Assembly: GCF_023347235.1 (NCBI RefSeq)
Contig: NZ_CP094467.1
Coordinates: forward strand, 2,232,001 to 2,296,000
DNA: 64,000 nt
Reading direction: 5' to 3'
DNA from: Faecalibacterium sp. I4-1-79
GTDB lineage: Bacteria > Bacillota > Clostridia > Oscillospirales > Ruminococcaceae
The position numbers and the translations under genes were made by a program. Below are positions 8,899 through 17,488 of this stretch, in pieces. A model generated the notes under the pieces. That model worked only from the letters and a program-made list of their open reading frames with translations, was not told the origin of the DNA and ran no database searches. Each line of letters starts with the position of its first letter. Positions within the stretch are counted from its first letter, which is position 1.

Positions 8899-11211
8899 GT
8901 GAACAAGAAAAAATACCAAAAACTGCTTTGGGGCACCGGCTTTGTCATCATCGTGTTGATCCTGACCCTTTTTGTCATGAGCCAGACCTACATCCAGAAC
9001 CTTGTCTACCACGAGCGGCTGAGCCAGATGGAAGAGGTCACCCACCAGATGTTCCACAGTCTGGAGGATGTGATCGACACCCACTGGGACGAGGTGGATG
9101 TGCAGTGTAATTATTTGTACAACACCCCGCTGGAGACTGATACCGATCTCTACCGCTATCTGAAAAAGCTGTCGGAGCTTTCCAATTACCATGAAAAACA
9201 GATCGACCTGATCGCCGTGGACTCTGCCGGACATTATTATACCGCGCATGGCCGCACGGGTCTGCTGCGAGGAATAACCTATCTGGAAAGCGCACCGGAG
9301 CGGGTCAGCTATGTTTCCAACGCGCTGACCGAGGACGACTCCCGGATGGTGTTCCTGAAACAGCTCCCCACCCCCATCACACTGCAAAGCGAGACCGGCG
9401 AGATCACCCTGCGCTATTTTGGCATCTCCCAGTGCATGACCCAGCTGAACGATTATTTCCACTGCGACGCCTACGAAAATAACAACAGCGTCTATGTGCT
9501 GGACAACAACGGTTTCAAGCTGTTCAACGCCAATGACACTGAGCTGCTGAAGGGGCATAACGTATACACCGTGCTCTCCCAGATGTCCTATCTGCACGGT
9601 TCTTCCTTTGCGGTAGCAAAGGAGCGGCTTGCCCGCACAGGCTCCTGTTATTCCAACGCCGTGCTGGACGGGACCGAGTATTACTACGCCCTGAAGCAGA
9701 TGGAAAACGCCCAGTGGACGCTGGCGTTCCTTGTTCCGGCAGAATATGTGGCCGTGAATACGCAGAAACTGGTCAATATCGTCATGGTCGTTATTGTAGG
9801 CTTTGCAACGGTGTTTTCGATCATGGCAGTCATTGCTGGCTGGTTCCTCCTGCGGGAAAAGCAGCAGCAGGAGCTGCAGGCTGAAAAAAAGACGAACCTC
9901 CGTCTGGAGCAGTATAACATCCAGCTGACGCAGGCCAACGATGAGATGCGGCGGGCGCAGGATGCTGCCGCCGAGGCGCTGCAATCTGCCGAGCGTGCCA
10001 GCAAAGCCAAGACGGACTTCCTTTCCAACATGAGCCACGATATCCGCACCCCCATGAACGCCATTATCGGCATTACCACCCTGATGAAAAACGAGCTGCA
10101 CGAGCCGGAAAAGCTTGCCGAGCATCTGGGCAAGCTGGAAAGCTCCGGGCAGCTGCTGCTGGGCATCATCAACAATATTCTGGATATGAGCCGCATCGAG
10201 AGCGGCAAGACCACCCTGAATGTGGAAAAGATGAACCTGCCCCAGCAGATCAGCCAGCTGGACAGCATCATCCGCCAGCAGGCAGGTCAGCGCAGTCAGA
10301 CCTTTACGGTAAGCACCAATCTGCAGCACGAAAACGTGCTGGCCGACCCCAACCGTTTGAATCAGGTGCTGATGAACATCCTCTCCAACGCGGTCAAGTA
10401 TACGCCCACCGGCGGACACATCCGTTTGGAGGTGGAAGAGCTGCCCCGGAACGAGCACTACGCCCGGTACCGCTTTGTGGTGCAGGATGACGGCATCGGC
10501 ATGAGCGCGGACTACCAAAAGACCCTTTTCGACCCCTTTACCCGTGAGGAGCGCTCCGGCACCAACAAGGTGCAGGGCACGGGTCTGGGTATGGCTATTA
10601 CCAAAAGCGTCATAGACCTGATGGGCGGCTCCATCAGCGTGGAGAGCGCCACCGGTAAGGGCACCCGCTTTGAGGTGGTGCTGGAATTTCCCATTGACAC
10701 TGAAGCGGACACGGTGCAAAAGGCGCAGGCGCTCCCGGAGGAAGAAGAGACCACTTCTCCCCTGTCCGGCATGAAGTTTCTCTGTGCCGAGGATAACGCC
10801 ATCAACGCCGAGATTCTGCAAATGCTGCTGGAAACAAAAGGAGCAAGCTGTACCATCTGCCCCAACGGTCAGGAGATCGTGGATGCCTTTGCCAGCGTAA
10901 AGCCCGGCGACTATGACATGATCCTGATGGATATACAGATGCCGGTGATGGATGGCTTGGAAGCCACCCGCCGCATCCGCAGCGGCGAAAACCCGCTGGG
11001 ACGCACCATCCCCATCCTTGCCATGACCGCCAACGCCTTCCTTGAGGATATGCAAAAGAGCAAGGAGGCCGGCATGGACGAGCATCTGTCCAAGCCTGTG
11101 GACATCAGCGCACTGGAACAGGTGGTAAAGCGCTTCCGCGTTACCCCCCCCCCGAAAATAAATAGCGGTATACAGCGCTTTTGCCGCAAAACACCGCATA
11201 ACCTTGCATAA
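8899..11211 (+). CDS. Hybrid sensor histidine kinase/response regulator
   Basis: A 770-residue membrane kinase. The start is taken as GTG at 8899 because AGGAGA stands 8 bases before it and the protein then begins with a basic stretch and a membrane segment (residues 9-31). A long outer sensor region (about 32-285, Cache-like by length) is followed by a second membrane segment (about 290-315), a coiled coil, and the phosphoacceptor SHDIRTP near residue 380. ATP-binding boxes are NILSNAVKYTP, DDGIGM and GTGLGMA. A receiver domain has its Asp in ILMDIQMPVMDG near residue 677 and Lys in SKPVD. It shares a transcript with the binding protein. No separate DNA-binding partner is adjacent. Confidence 0.92.
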   Translation: MNKKKYQKLLWGTGFVIIVLILTLFVMSQTYIQNLVYHERLSQMEEVTHQMFHSLEDVIDTHWDEVDVQCNYLYNTPLETDTDLYRYLKKLSELSNYHEKQIDLIAVDSAGHYYTAHGRTGLLRGITYLESAPERVSYVSNALTEDDSRMVFLKQLPTPITLQSETGEITLRYFGISQCMTQLNDYFHCDAYENNNSVYVLDNNGFKLFNANDTELLKGHNVYTVLSQMSYLHGSSFAVAKERLARTGSCYSNAVLDGTEYYYALKQMENAQWTLAFLVPAEYVAVNTQKLVNIVMVVIVGFATVFSIMAVIAGWFLLREKQQQELQAEKKTNLRLEQYNIQLTQANDEMRRAQDAAAEALQSAERASKAKTDFLSNMSHDIRTPMNAIIGITTLMKNELHEPEKLAEHLGKLESSGQLLLGIINNILDMSRIESGKTTLNVEKMNLPQQISQLDSIIRQQAGQRSQTFTVSTNLQHENVLADPNRLNQVLMNILSNAVKYTPTGGHIRLEVEELPRNEHYARYRFVVQDDGIGMSADYQKTLFDPFTREERSGTNKVQGTGLGMAITKSVIDLMGGSISVESATGKGTRFEVVLEFPIDTEADTVQKAQALPEEEETTSPLSGMKFLCAEDNAINAEILQMLLETKGASCTICPNGQEIVDAFASVKPGDYDMILMDIQMPVMDGLEATRRIRSGENPLGRTIPILAMTANAFLEDMQKSKEAGMDEHLSKPVDISALEQVVKRFRVTPPPKINSGIQRFCRKTPHNLA
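11144..11153 (+). repeat. C10 homopolymer inside the kinase C-terminus
   Basis: Ten consecutive C residues code for Pro-Pro-Pro just after the receiver domain. Loss or gain of one C would move the reading frame to an early stop a few codons later, changing only the last ~20 residues. Confidence 0.9.
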
Positions 11212-11216
11212 AAAAT

Positions 11217-11271
11217 CTGCTGCCCCTTTGCCCGGACGCTTTGGCATCCGGTATGGGGCAGCAGTTTTTTT
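11217..11271. terminator. Bidirectional terminator
   Basis: CTGCTGCCCC (11217-11226) and GGGGCAGCAG (11255-11264) pair perfectly; a T run follows on plus and an A run precedes on the other side. It serves the kinase gene and the convergent secreted-protein gene. Confidence 0.85.
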
Positions 11272-11294
11272 GCGTTATAGAAGGAGCATTCCCC

Positions 11295-11765
11295 TCAGAT
11301 GGGCATGGTCTGGTAGAACCAGTCCGAAATGGCCTTGCGGGTGTCGGCGAAGAACTTTTTCACCGGGCAGGCGGCATCCCGTGCTTCCTGTTCCAGATCC
11401 GTGCCTGCGGGGAAGTTGCGGATGACGGTATACGCCACCGACTGCGGCGGCAGCGACATCATCACAGCCGGGTCGTGCACCACGCAGATCTGTTCGCCTA
11501 CCGCAAGGGTAGCGGGGTCGGAGGTGGTTTTTTCGTCATGGTCCTGCCAGACGGTGCTGTCGGTGATGATCATCTCATAGCTTTCCTGCTCTTCCGCAGA
11601 AACCACAATGGACTCCACCTTGCCCTCCACGGTGCGGCTGACGCCCTCTACTACACCATAATAGTAGAGCTTCTTGGAAAACAGCGCCGAAGCAGAGGGC
11701 AGCGCGCTGACGCTGAGCAGCAGCACCGCAAGCAGGCAAAAGAGCGAGCGATAGGTCTTTTTCAT
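11295..11765 (-). CDS. Small secreted protein of unknown function
   Basis: A 156-residue protein with a clear signal peptide (residues 1-26, cut near ASA). The start at 11765 follows GGAGG with a 7-base gap. The mature part has an alternating strand pattern with VEGKVESIVVSAEEQ, consistent with a small beta-sheet (OB-like) domain, and ends in a short amphipathic helix. I do not recognise the family. It stands alone between two terminators. Confidence 0.7.
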   Translation of the reverse strand: MKKTYRSLFCLLAVLLLSVSALPSASALFSKKLYYYGVVEGVSRTVEGKVESIVVSAEEQESYEMIITDSTVWQDHDEKTTSDPATLAVGEQICVVHDPAVMMSLPPQSVAYTVIRNFPAGTDLEQEARDAACPVKKFFADTRKAISDWFYQTMPI

Positions 11766-11889
11766 AGAAAACCTCCATTTTTGATGTTGCAACGGAGCGC
11801 CCGGCGCTCCCGGTTGCCTTATTTTACCACAACTACTGTCGGATTTCTATATCCGGGCTTAACCAGCCACGGAAAATCAGCTTTTACGC

Positions 11890-11931
11890 AAAAAGGACTG
11901 CCATGCAAAACAGCGCACAGCAGTCCTTTTT
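11890..11931. terminator. Bidirectional terminator behind the M18 aminopeptidase
   Basis: AAAAAGGACTGC (11890-11901) and GCAGTCCTTTTT (11920-11931) are perfect inverted copies with A and T runs on either side. Confidence 0.85.
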
Positions 11932-11945
11932 ATGCTTTTATCCGT

Positions 11946-13262
11946 TTACTTGCTGATGGAAAGGGTGCCGAATGCAGTCTCTTCAAAGTGGCTGCTGTAC
12001 AGCTCCTGCATCAGTTTGATGAGCGAGAGGGTATCCTCTGCGCCGGCGGTCTCGTAGCAGGAGTGCATCGCCAGCTGCGGCAGGCCGATATCCACACAGT
12101 TCATGGACACCTGTGCCATGGCCAGATTGCCCAGCGTGCTGCCGCCCACCTTATCAGAGCGGTTTGCAAAGTATTGCAGCGGCACACCGGCGCGGGCAGC
12201 CAGCTCCCGGGCGGCGGCAACGCTCATGCCGTCGCTGGTGTACTTCTGACCTGCGTGGGTCTTGATGACCACGCCCTTGTTCATGTAGGTGCAGTTGTTC
12301 ACATCGGTGTGCTCCGGGTGGTTGGGGTGCACGGCGTGGGCGTTGTCGGCGCTGACCATAAAGCTGGAAGCCACCGCACGGTGGAAGTCCTCGTCGTTGC
12401 CGCCAAGGCTCTGGACAATGCGGTGCAGCACATCGTACAGGAAGGTGGAAGCTGCGCCCTGCTTGGTGCCGGAGCCGACCTCCTCGTTATCAAAGAAGGC
12501 CGCCACGCCGATGGAGCGGGCGTTCTTTGCGGTCAGCAGACCTTTCAGGATGCCGTAGACGCACTGCTGGTCGTCCAGACGGCCGCAGGAGATGAACTCC
12601 TCGTTGCAGCCCCAGACGGTGGCCTTTTCCCGCACATAGAGGAACAAATCGCTGCCAAGGATCTGCTCCTCGGACACCTGCAGCTCCTCTGCGATCAGCT
12701 TTTTCAGCGCGCCCTCCTCGCAGGCACCGCCCAGCACGGGCAGCATATCCACCTGCTTGTTGAAGGAAGCCTTATCGTTGACCTCGCGGTTCATGTGGAT
12801 GGCTACGCTGGGGATTATCAGCAGGTCGCGGTCCAGTGCCACCAGACGGGATACGATAGCGCCGTTCTCCTGCACCAGCACACGACCCGCCACAGACAGC
12901 GGACGATCCATCCATGTGGCGCAGATCATACCGCCGTAGCCCTCGGTGTTCAGCTTGGTGTAGTTCTGCCCCATGTGGATCTCGGCGTTCTCCTTGATGC
13001 GGAAGCAGGGAGAATCCGTATGGGCGGCGGCAACGTTGAAGCTGTAATTTTCCAGCTGGTCGCCCATGCGGAAGGCGATGATGCTGGAACCGTTGCGGCA
13101 GACAAAATAGTCCTTGCCGGGTTCCAGCGCCCACTTGCGGCTTTCCAGCAGCTCGGCAAAGCCTGCTTTCAACAGGATATCCCGCACAGCGGCGGTAGTG
13201 TGGTATGCGGTGGGGTTGCCGTCGATGAAGGACAGCATTTCACGGACTTCGGATGCGATCAT
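11946..13262 (-). CDS. apeB: M18 family aspartyl aminopeptidase
   Basis: A 438-residue cytosolic zinc aminopeptidase. The start at 13262 follows AAGGAGG; the open frame upstream reads through a terminator and is not used. Family residues are visible: AAAHTDSPCF (metal His) near residue 80, CGRLDDQQ (bridging Asp) near 223, FFDNEEVGSGT (catalytic and metal Glu) near 255, the C-terminal SDKVGGSTLG near 385 and the metal His in MAMHSCYE near 405. M18 enzymes remove N-terminal acidic residues in peptide turnover. Length is normal. The gene upstream on this strand is an amino-acid permease separated by a terminator. Confidence 0.93.
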   Translation of the reverse strand: MIASEVREMLSFIDGNPTAYHTTAAVRDILLKAGFAELLESRKWALEPGKDYFVCRNGSSIIAFRMGDQLENYSFNVAAAHTDSPCFRIKENAEIHMGQNYTKLNTEGYGGMICATWMDRPLSVAGRVLVQENGAIVSRLVALDRDLLIIPSVAIHMNREVNDKASFNKQVDMLPVLGGACEEGALKKLIAEELQVSEEQILGSDLFLYVREKATVWGCNEEFISCGRLDDQQCVYGILKGLLTAKNARSIGVAAFFDNEEVGSGTKQGAASTFLYDVLHRIVQSLGGNDEDFHRAVASSFMVSADNAHAVHPNHPEHTDVNNCTYMNKGVVIKTHAGQKYTSDGMSVAAARELAARAGVPLQYFANRSDKVGGSTLGNLAMAQVSMNCVDIGLPQLAMHSCYETAGAEDTLSLIKLMQELYSSHFEETAFGTLSISK

Positions 13263-13286
13263 AAAAATAAACCTCCTTGGGTGTAT

Positions 13287-13315
13287 CTGAAAAGAGCCGG
13301 TCAGTGCTGACCGGC
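13287..13315 (-). terminator. Terminator of the permease gene
   Basis: GCCGGTCAG (13296-13304) and CTGACCGGC (13307-13315) form a tight hairpin; on the minus strand it is followed by TCTTTTC. It lies between the permease stop and the aminopeptidase start. Confidence 0.8.
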
Positions 13316-13335
13316 CCTTTTTAAGCATATTCAGG

Positions 13336-14778
13336 TTACTTTTTGGCAGCAGTCTGCTCGCGCTTTGCTAGGGCGGGCAGAATGAAACCCAGCACGGTCA
13401 GCACCACGGGGGTGATAACGTTCAGTGCAAAGGTGAAGGGGTCCTTATCATACATACCCAGCACGCAGCACACGGCGGTAACGGCAAAGCACCAGCCGCC
13501 GAAGAACTTGGCCACGGCCTGATTCTTGACAAAGCGGTACTCGGCAGGGATGGTGTCGTAGGCGTTGCGCAGGGCGATGTAGGCGGCAAACACCCACAGA
13601 TAACGCATGGGCATGCACACAGAGTTCAGCTTGGTCAGCTGGCGCAGAACAGCAGCCGCACCGGGCACGAAGGACTGTGCCAGAATGATGGAGCCGGACA
13701 GCACAGCCACCATCTTGATGCCGTTGCTGTGCACGCCGTGGGCGTTGACCTTGTGCAGAGCCCGCGGGATGAACTGCTTGGTGTGCTCGTTATCCAGCAG
13801 CATACGCAGCGGTGCGTCGATGCTCAAAATCAGCACGGCGAGCTGGCTGATGACGTTGCACAGCGCGTAGATGATCATGAACAGATCGCCCACATGGTAG
13901 TACTGACCCAGCTTCTGGAAAGCCCAGTAGGAACTGTTGGCGACATAGGCGTTGAAGCTCTCTGCGCTGGCGTTGATGACGGCGGGGTCGAACATACGGC
14001 TCATGGCCAGCGTGCCCAGAATGGCGCAGGTGACCACCATGACGGCCAGCGCGATCATGCCGCGGGGGAAGCCCTTGCTGGGGTTCTCGACCTTATTGAC
14101 GTAGGGAGAGATCTTCTCGCAGCCGCCCACAGCGAACACCAGAATGGACAGAGACGTGAAGTAGGTGACGTTGAAGTTGGGGATGAGGCTGCTGAAGCTC
14201 AGGTTGGCGTGGACGTACTCTGCCGTGGGGTTGATGGCCGGGGCAGCAAACATCATCACAATGTACAGCAGGGACATGACGAAGGTGCAGGTGCCTGCGG
14301 CAGTCAGCAGCTTTTTCAGGGGGTTCAGACCCAAGCTTGCAATGTAGCAGCCCAGCAGCAGGATGCAGAAGGTAGCCAGCTGGATGTAGCGGGTGGGGAA
14401 GGAATCGTAGGTCTCCGCGTTGCGGAAAACCGCCCAGCTCAGCGCCTTCAAAAAGCCGCTGCCCTTGCTGGCAATGTAGGTGATGTGGCAGGCCCAGTAG
14501 GTCCAGCCGGCGTAGTAGGCCAGCTTGGCGTTGGTGGTCTGGTGCAGCCAGGAGCTGACACCGCCGCCCTCGTTCTTAAAGGCAGAGCCCAGTTCACCCA
14601 CCATCAGCGCATAGGGGATGAAGTACAGGACAAACATGAAGATCCAGCTGAAGATGACCTGCGGACCGTTAAAGTACACAAAGCCGTTGGTAATGTTGCC
14701 GAAGCCCCAGACCGTAGAAAAGGCCATGAAGGCAAGGGTAAGCCACGAGATCTTTGTGGCTTTTTCTTTGTTAGACAT
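13336..14778 (-). CDS. APC family amino-acid permease
   Basis: A 480-residue polytopic protein with about twelve membrane segments. The first segment region FSTVWGFGNITNG (residues 20-32) and GELGSAFKNEGGG near 62 match the helix-1 and loop motifs of the APC superfamily (GadC/YjeM group), which import amino acids or exchange them for amines. The gene has its own promoter with a large palindrome at its -35 box, next to an FCD-type GntR gene on the same strand, so local control by that regulator is likely. The substrate is not known. Confidence 0.88.
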   Translation of the reverse strand: MSNKEKATKISWLTLAFMAFSTVWGFGNITNGFVYFNGPQVIFSWIFMFVLYFIPYALMVGELGSAFKNEGGGVSSWLHQTTNAKLAYYAGWTYWACHITYIASKGSGFLKALSWAVFRNAETYDSFPTRYIQLATFCILLLGCYIASLGLNPLKKLLTAAGTCTFVMSLLYIVMMFAAPAINPTAEYVHANLSFSSLIPNFNVTYFTSLSILVFAVGGCEKISPYVNKVENPSKGFPRGMIALAVMVVTCAILGTLAMSRMFDPAVINASAESFNAYVANSSYWAFQKLGQYYHVGDLFMIIYALCNVISQLAVLILSIDAPLRMLLDNEHTKQFIPRALHKVNAHGVHSNGIKMVAVLSGSIILAQSFVPGAAAVLRQLTKLNSVCMPMRYLWVFAAYIALRNAYDTIPAEYRFVKNQAVAKFFGGWCFAVTAVCCVLGMYDKDPFTFALNVITPVVLTVLGFILPALAKREQTAAKK

Positions 14779-14883
14779 GCGGACAATTCCTCTCTTTCTT
14801 TTCTACACAGGGCGGAAGTTCCTGTAAGAAGGCCGATGTTCCGCATACATTTTGCAATTTTTACCAAAAATACAGCAGTACTC

Positions 14884-14955
14884 GACCAATCGCTTTGATA
14901 GTATAGCATAATTGCAGATTGTAGACAATCTGCAATTTCCATAAAATGATTGGTC
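14884..14955 (-). promoter_or_regulatory. Permease promoter with palindromic GntR-type operator
   Basis: On the minus strand TTGTCT (14923-14928) and TATACT (14900-14905) are 17 bases apart. The -35 box lies inside a perfect dyad, ATTGCAGATTGT-AG-ACAATCTGCAAT (14911-14936), and the region is flanked by inverted GACCAATC (14884-14891) and GATTGGTC (14948-14955). Binding here by the neighbouring FCD regulator would block the promoter. Confidence 0.75.
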
Positions 14956-14983
14956 AAAATTTAGACGTTCAGCCAAATTCCCC

Positions 14984-15661
14984 TTATTTTGCCATGCCGT
15001 CTGTTGCCTGTCCAGCGCTGTTCGCGCTGCGCATCCGCTCCATAGGCTCCATGTAGTGAGCGTAGACAGCGCGGCAGGCAGCCTCGGTGTCGCCGCTTGC
15101 CAGCGCCTCGTACAGCTTGGTGTGGATGCCGTTCTGCCGCTGCGCCAGCGTCTCGTGGTTAGAGCCGCTGTTCGCCCCAACAAGCAGGTTGCCGTAATTC
15201 AGGTCGTCCCAGAATTTCAGCAGTCTGGGCAGCCCTGCCCGCTGCACGATGACCGCATGGAAGCGGTTGTCGTTCTCCACGATCTGCGAAAGATCCCCCG
15301 GCCGGACGCTGCGCATCTCCTCTAAGATGCCGCGCATGGTGTGCAGATCCTCCTCCGGGAATTTGCAGTCAAAATAGCGCAGCGCCGTCATTTCCAGATT
15401 TGCCCGCAGCAGATAGATCTCGTAGGCGTCCTCCGGCTTTACCCGGCGCACCGAGCAGCCCACATTGCGCGAATACTCGACCATACCCTCCTGTTCCAGC
15501 TGCCGCAGCGCCTCCCGGATGGGTGCCCGACTGGAGCCGAACTCTTCGGCCAGCCGCTGCTCAGCCAGCTTTGCACCCGGCTGCAGCTCCCCGGTAAGGA
15601 TCTTGCTTCTGATGGCAGAGGTGATACTTTCCCGTAAAGTCTGAAAGGCAAATTCGCCCAT
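14984..15661 (-). CDS. GntR family regulator, FCD subfamily
   Basis: A 225-residue regulator. Residues 10-75 form the winged helix with RSKILTGELQPGAKLAEQRLA and the recognition part SSRAPIREALRQLEQEG. Residues 80-215 form the all-helical FCD ligand domain with metal/ligand residues in ENDNRFH and NHETL. FCD regulators sense organic acids or amino acids and repress nearby transport genes. Transcription runs toward the permease promoter 205 bases downstream, where a perfect operator-like dyad is found. Confidence 0.92.
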   Translation of the reverse strand: MGEFAFQTLRESITSAIRSKILTGELQPGAKLAEQRLAEEFGSSRAPIREALRQLEQEGMVEYSRNVGCSVRRVKPEDAYEIYLLRANLEMTALRYFDCKFPEEDLHTMRGILEEMRSVRPGDLSQIVENDNRFHAVIVQRAGLPRLLKFWDDLNYGNLLVGANSGSNHETLAQRQNGIHTKLYEALASGDTEAACRAVYAHYMEPMERMRSANSAGQATDGMAK

Positions 15662-15874
15662 GACTTTTATCCCCCTTTTTCCTTCTATACGTTCTTTTTT
15701 GCCGCACGCAGTCCGCAGCTGCTGCCAGTGCAGCCGCAGGCCTGTAATGCGTGCGCCTTATAAGGATACCACGAAACGGTGGAAAAATAAAGTTTTTCGA
15801 GGAAAACAGACGTGTGCGCGCAAGGATGCTCTTTTCCGTCATTGCCTACGGCGTTGGCATCTCTAGGAAGAAAG

Positions 15875-16005
15875 CCCTCTCAGTCCGCTCCCGTTGGTCG
15901 CGTCCAGCTCCCCCGAAGGGGGAGCTTTTCGGCATCTACCGGTAAGCAGAGCAAAAACCTCCCCCCATCGGGGGAGGTGGCATCGCGCAGCGATGACAGA
16001 GAGGG
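15875..16005. repeat. Intergenic repeat element with terminal inverted repeats
   Basis: The 131-base element begins CCCTCTCAGTC and ends GACAGAGAGGG, which are inverted copies with one mismatch. Inside are two GC hairpins (CTCCCCCGAAGGGGGAG and CCTCCCCCCATCGGGGGAGG). It has no coding capacity. A degenerate relative is seen near 58107-58157, so it is a dispersed family, probably a MITE or REP-like sequence. Confidence 0.7.
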
Positions 16006-16044
16006 TTCAGTTCTCCCCTCTCCGTCAGCAGAAACCTACGCACA

Positions 16045-16088
16045 CAAAAAATGCCCCCGGAGGGCTTGTTGCAGCTCTCCGGGGGCAT
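16045..16088 (-). terminator. Terminator of the Hsp20 gene
   Basis: ATGCCCCCGGAG (16051-16062) and CTCCGGGGGCAT (16077-16088) pair perfectly and are followed on the minus strand by a run of T. Confidence 0.85.
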
Positions 16089-16125
16089 CCTATATACGTT
16101 ATGCCTTGGCGCACACGGTCGGCAT

Positions 16126-16590
16126 TTACTCGATCTCGATCAGATTCGGGTTCTCAGGCAGAGCCTTTGTCTGCTGAGGAGCGGGCAGCTCGATGTGCAG
16201 GACACCATCCTCGAACTTTGCGTGGATGTCCTCCTTCTTCACTTCGCCCACATAGAAGCTGCGGGCGCAGCTGCCGGAGAAGGTCTCGCGCCGCACGTAG
16301 CGGCCCTTGTTGTCCTTTTCGTCATTGCTGTGGCTGCGCACTGCCTGAATGGTCAGGTAGCCGTCGTTCAGATCCATCTGAACGTCTTCCTTCTTGCAGC
16401 CCGGCAGATCAACGTCCACTTCGTAGCCGTTGTCCGTCTGCTTGACATCGGTCTTCATCATGTTTGCACCGCGCTTACCAAAGGTGTCGCGGGCTTCGCG
16501 GTTCATCGCACGCTCCAGCGCACCCTCGTTCCAGAACGGATCAAAGAGATCATCGAACAGGTTCTCATGAAAAACAGTCGGCATAAACAT
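16126..16590 (-). CDS. Hsp20/alpha-crystallin small heat-shock protein
   Basis: A 154-residue ATP-independent holdase chaperone. The start at 16590 follows GGAGGT at a 7-base gap; a second ATG two codons later is possible. The alpha-crystallin domain covers about residues 40-135 (MKTDVKQTDNGYEVDVDLPG to AKFEDGVLHIELP), with the A-x-x-x-n-GvL motif present. The C-terminal tail has the I-x-I-like ending LIEIE. A CIRCE operator overlaps its promoter, so HrcA repression and heat induction are expected. Confidence 0.95.
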   Translation of the reverse strand: MFMPTVFHENLFDDLFDPFWNEGALERAMNREARDTFGKRGANMMKTDVKQTDNGYEVDVDLPGCKKEDVQMDLNDGYLTIQAVRSHSNDEKDNKGRYVRRETFSGSCARSFYVGEVKKEDIHAKFEDGVLHIELPAPQQTKALPENPNLIEIE

Positions 16591-16709
16591 AAAACATACC
16601 TCCAATCCCGGCGTTCGGGTCGGGGCAAAAACTTTGAAGCGTCCATTCGGAAAGGCTTTCCGGGGAGCCTTGCGGCTCTCCTTTTGCCCTTCCTCCTGAG
16701 CACGCCTCT

Positions 16710-16752
16710 GTTATAGCACGATTTTTTAGCACTGTCAAGCGCAGAGTGCTAA
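16710..16752 (-). promoter_or_regulatory. CIRCE operator overlapping a SigA promoter
   Basis: TTAGCACTG (16726-16734), nine bases, then GAGTGCTAA (16744-16752) match the HrcA operator TTAGCACTC-N9-GAGTGCTAA with one mismatch. On the minus strand TTGACA lies inside it (16733-16738) and TATAAC follows 17 bases later (16710-16715). Bound HrcA would cover the -35 box of the Hsp20 promoter. Confidence 0.9.
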
Positions 16753-16825
16753 AATTCACAAAAGAATAATACTTTTGTCACAGCTTCTGCGATTTCTTCA
16801 AAAATGCCGCGTATCAACGCGTTTG

Positions 16826-17125
16826 TTATATTGCAAGCGGAACAAGCATCCCTTGGATATACCCCGCAAAATACGCAATGCCTGTGCTTACAGCAATGCA
16901 GACGCCCCACAAGACCCATGCGGCAAGCTTTTTGCCGGTCAGCCTGTAAATGGCGTTCCAATACTCCATATTGCACCATACAAGCGCCGCCGAGAACAAG
17001 ACCGAAAACCACTGCGCACGGAAGGACAGTTCCATGCTGATAAGCAGATAATTCGTCAGCGTATAAAACAGGCTTCTGCCCACGATCTCCGGCACGCTTG
17101 AATGCTTTTGCTGCATATCAGTCAC
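16826..17125 (-). CDS. Small membrane protein of unknown function
   Basis: A 99-residue protein with two or three hydrophobic segments (about residues 38-55, 65-82 and 84-98). The GTG start at 17125 overlaps the TGA of the upstream gene as GTGA, so translation is probably coupled. It is the last gene of a three-gene unit with the DUF2500 protein and the 115-residue protein. I do not recognise the family. Confidence 0.65.
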   Translation of the reverse strand: MTDMQQKHSSVPEIVGRSLFYTLTNYLLISMELSFRAQWFSVLFSAALVWCNMEYWNAIYRLTGKKLAAWVLWGVCIAVSTGIAYFAGYIQGMLVPLAI

Positions 17126-17487
17126 CCGTCTTTCCGTTCAAACCCCAGATAACGCGTGCCCTGAAAGCTCAGCTTTCCGGTATCGCCCTCGACAAGCATT
17201 CCGTAATCCGAACCACCTACTTCAAGTTCCATGCGGTCGCCGCTTTCCACCTGAAAGGTCACATAATAGGTGGTGAACGTATGCGCCATCGCATTGTCCG
17301 TATGATGGCGGGAAACGTTCATCCGCTTGGCCACCACAGTGGCCGGGACGGTAAGGCGCGGGGACGCATTATTTTTGCTCCATCTGCACAGGTTGCTCAC
17401 CACGGTAAACAGAATCATGCCCAGCACCACCAGAAACACCAGCGGAAACAGGATGCTGAACAGCGCGTCAACCCCACTATAAAACAT
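17122..17487 (-). CDS. DUF2500-like membrane protein
   Basis: A 121-residue protein with one N-terminal membrane segment (about residues 8-32) and a soluble domain containing VPATVVAKRMNVSRH, TTYYVTFQVESGDRMELEV and GDTGKLSFQGTRYLGFER. That arrangement matches the DUF2500 family, whose role is unknown. It starts one base after the stop of the gene upstream and overlaps the next gene by four bases. Confidence 0.75.
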   Translation of the reverse strand: MFYSGVDALFSILFPLVFLVVLGMILFTVVSNLCRWSKNNASPRLTVPATVVAKRMNVSRHHTDNAMAHTFTTYYVTFQVESGDRMELEVGGSDYGMLVEGDTGKLSFQGTRYLGFERKDG

Positions 17488-17488
17488 A

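Noticed and set aside
8845-11247. 800-codon antisense frame over the hybrid kinase
   Set aside because: It mirrors codon structure of a clearly real kinase and lacks any domain or ribosome site.
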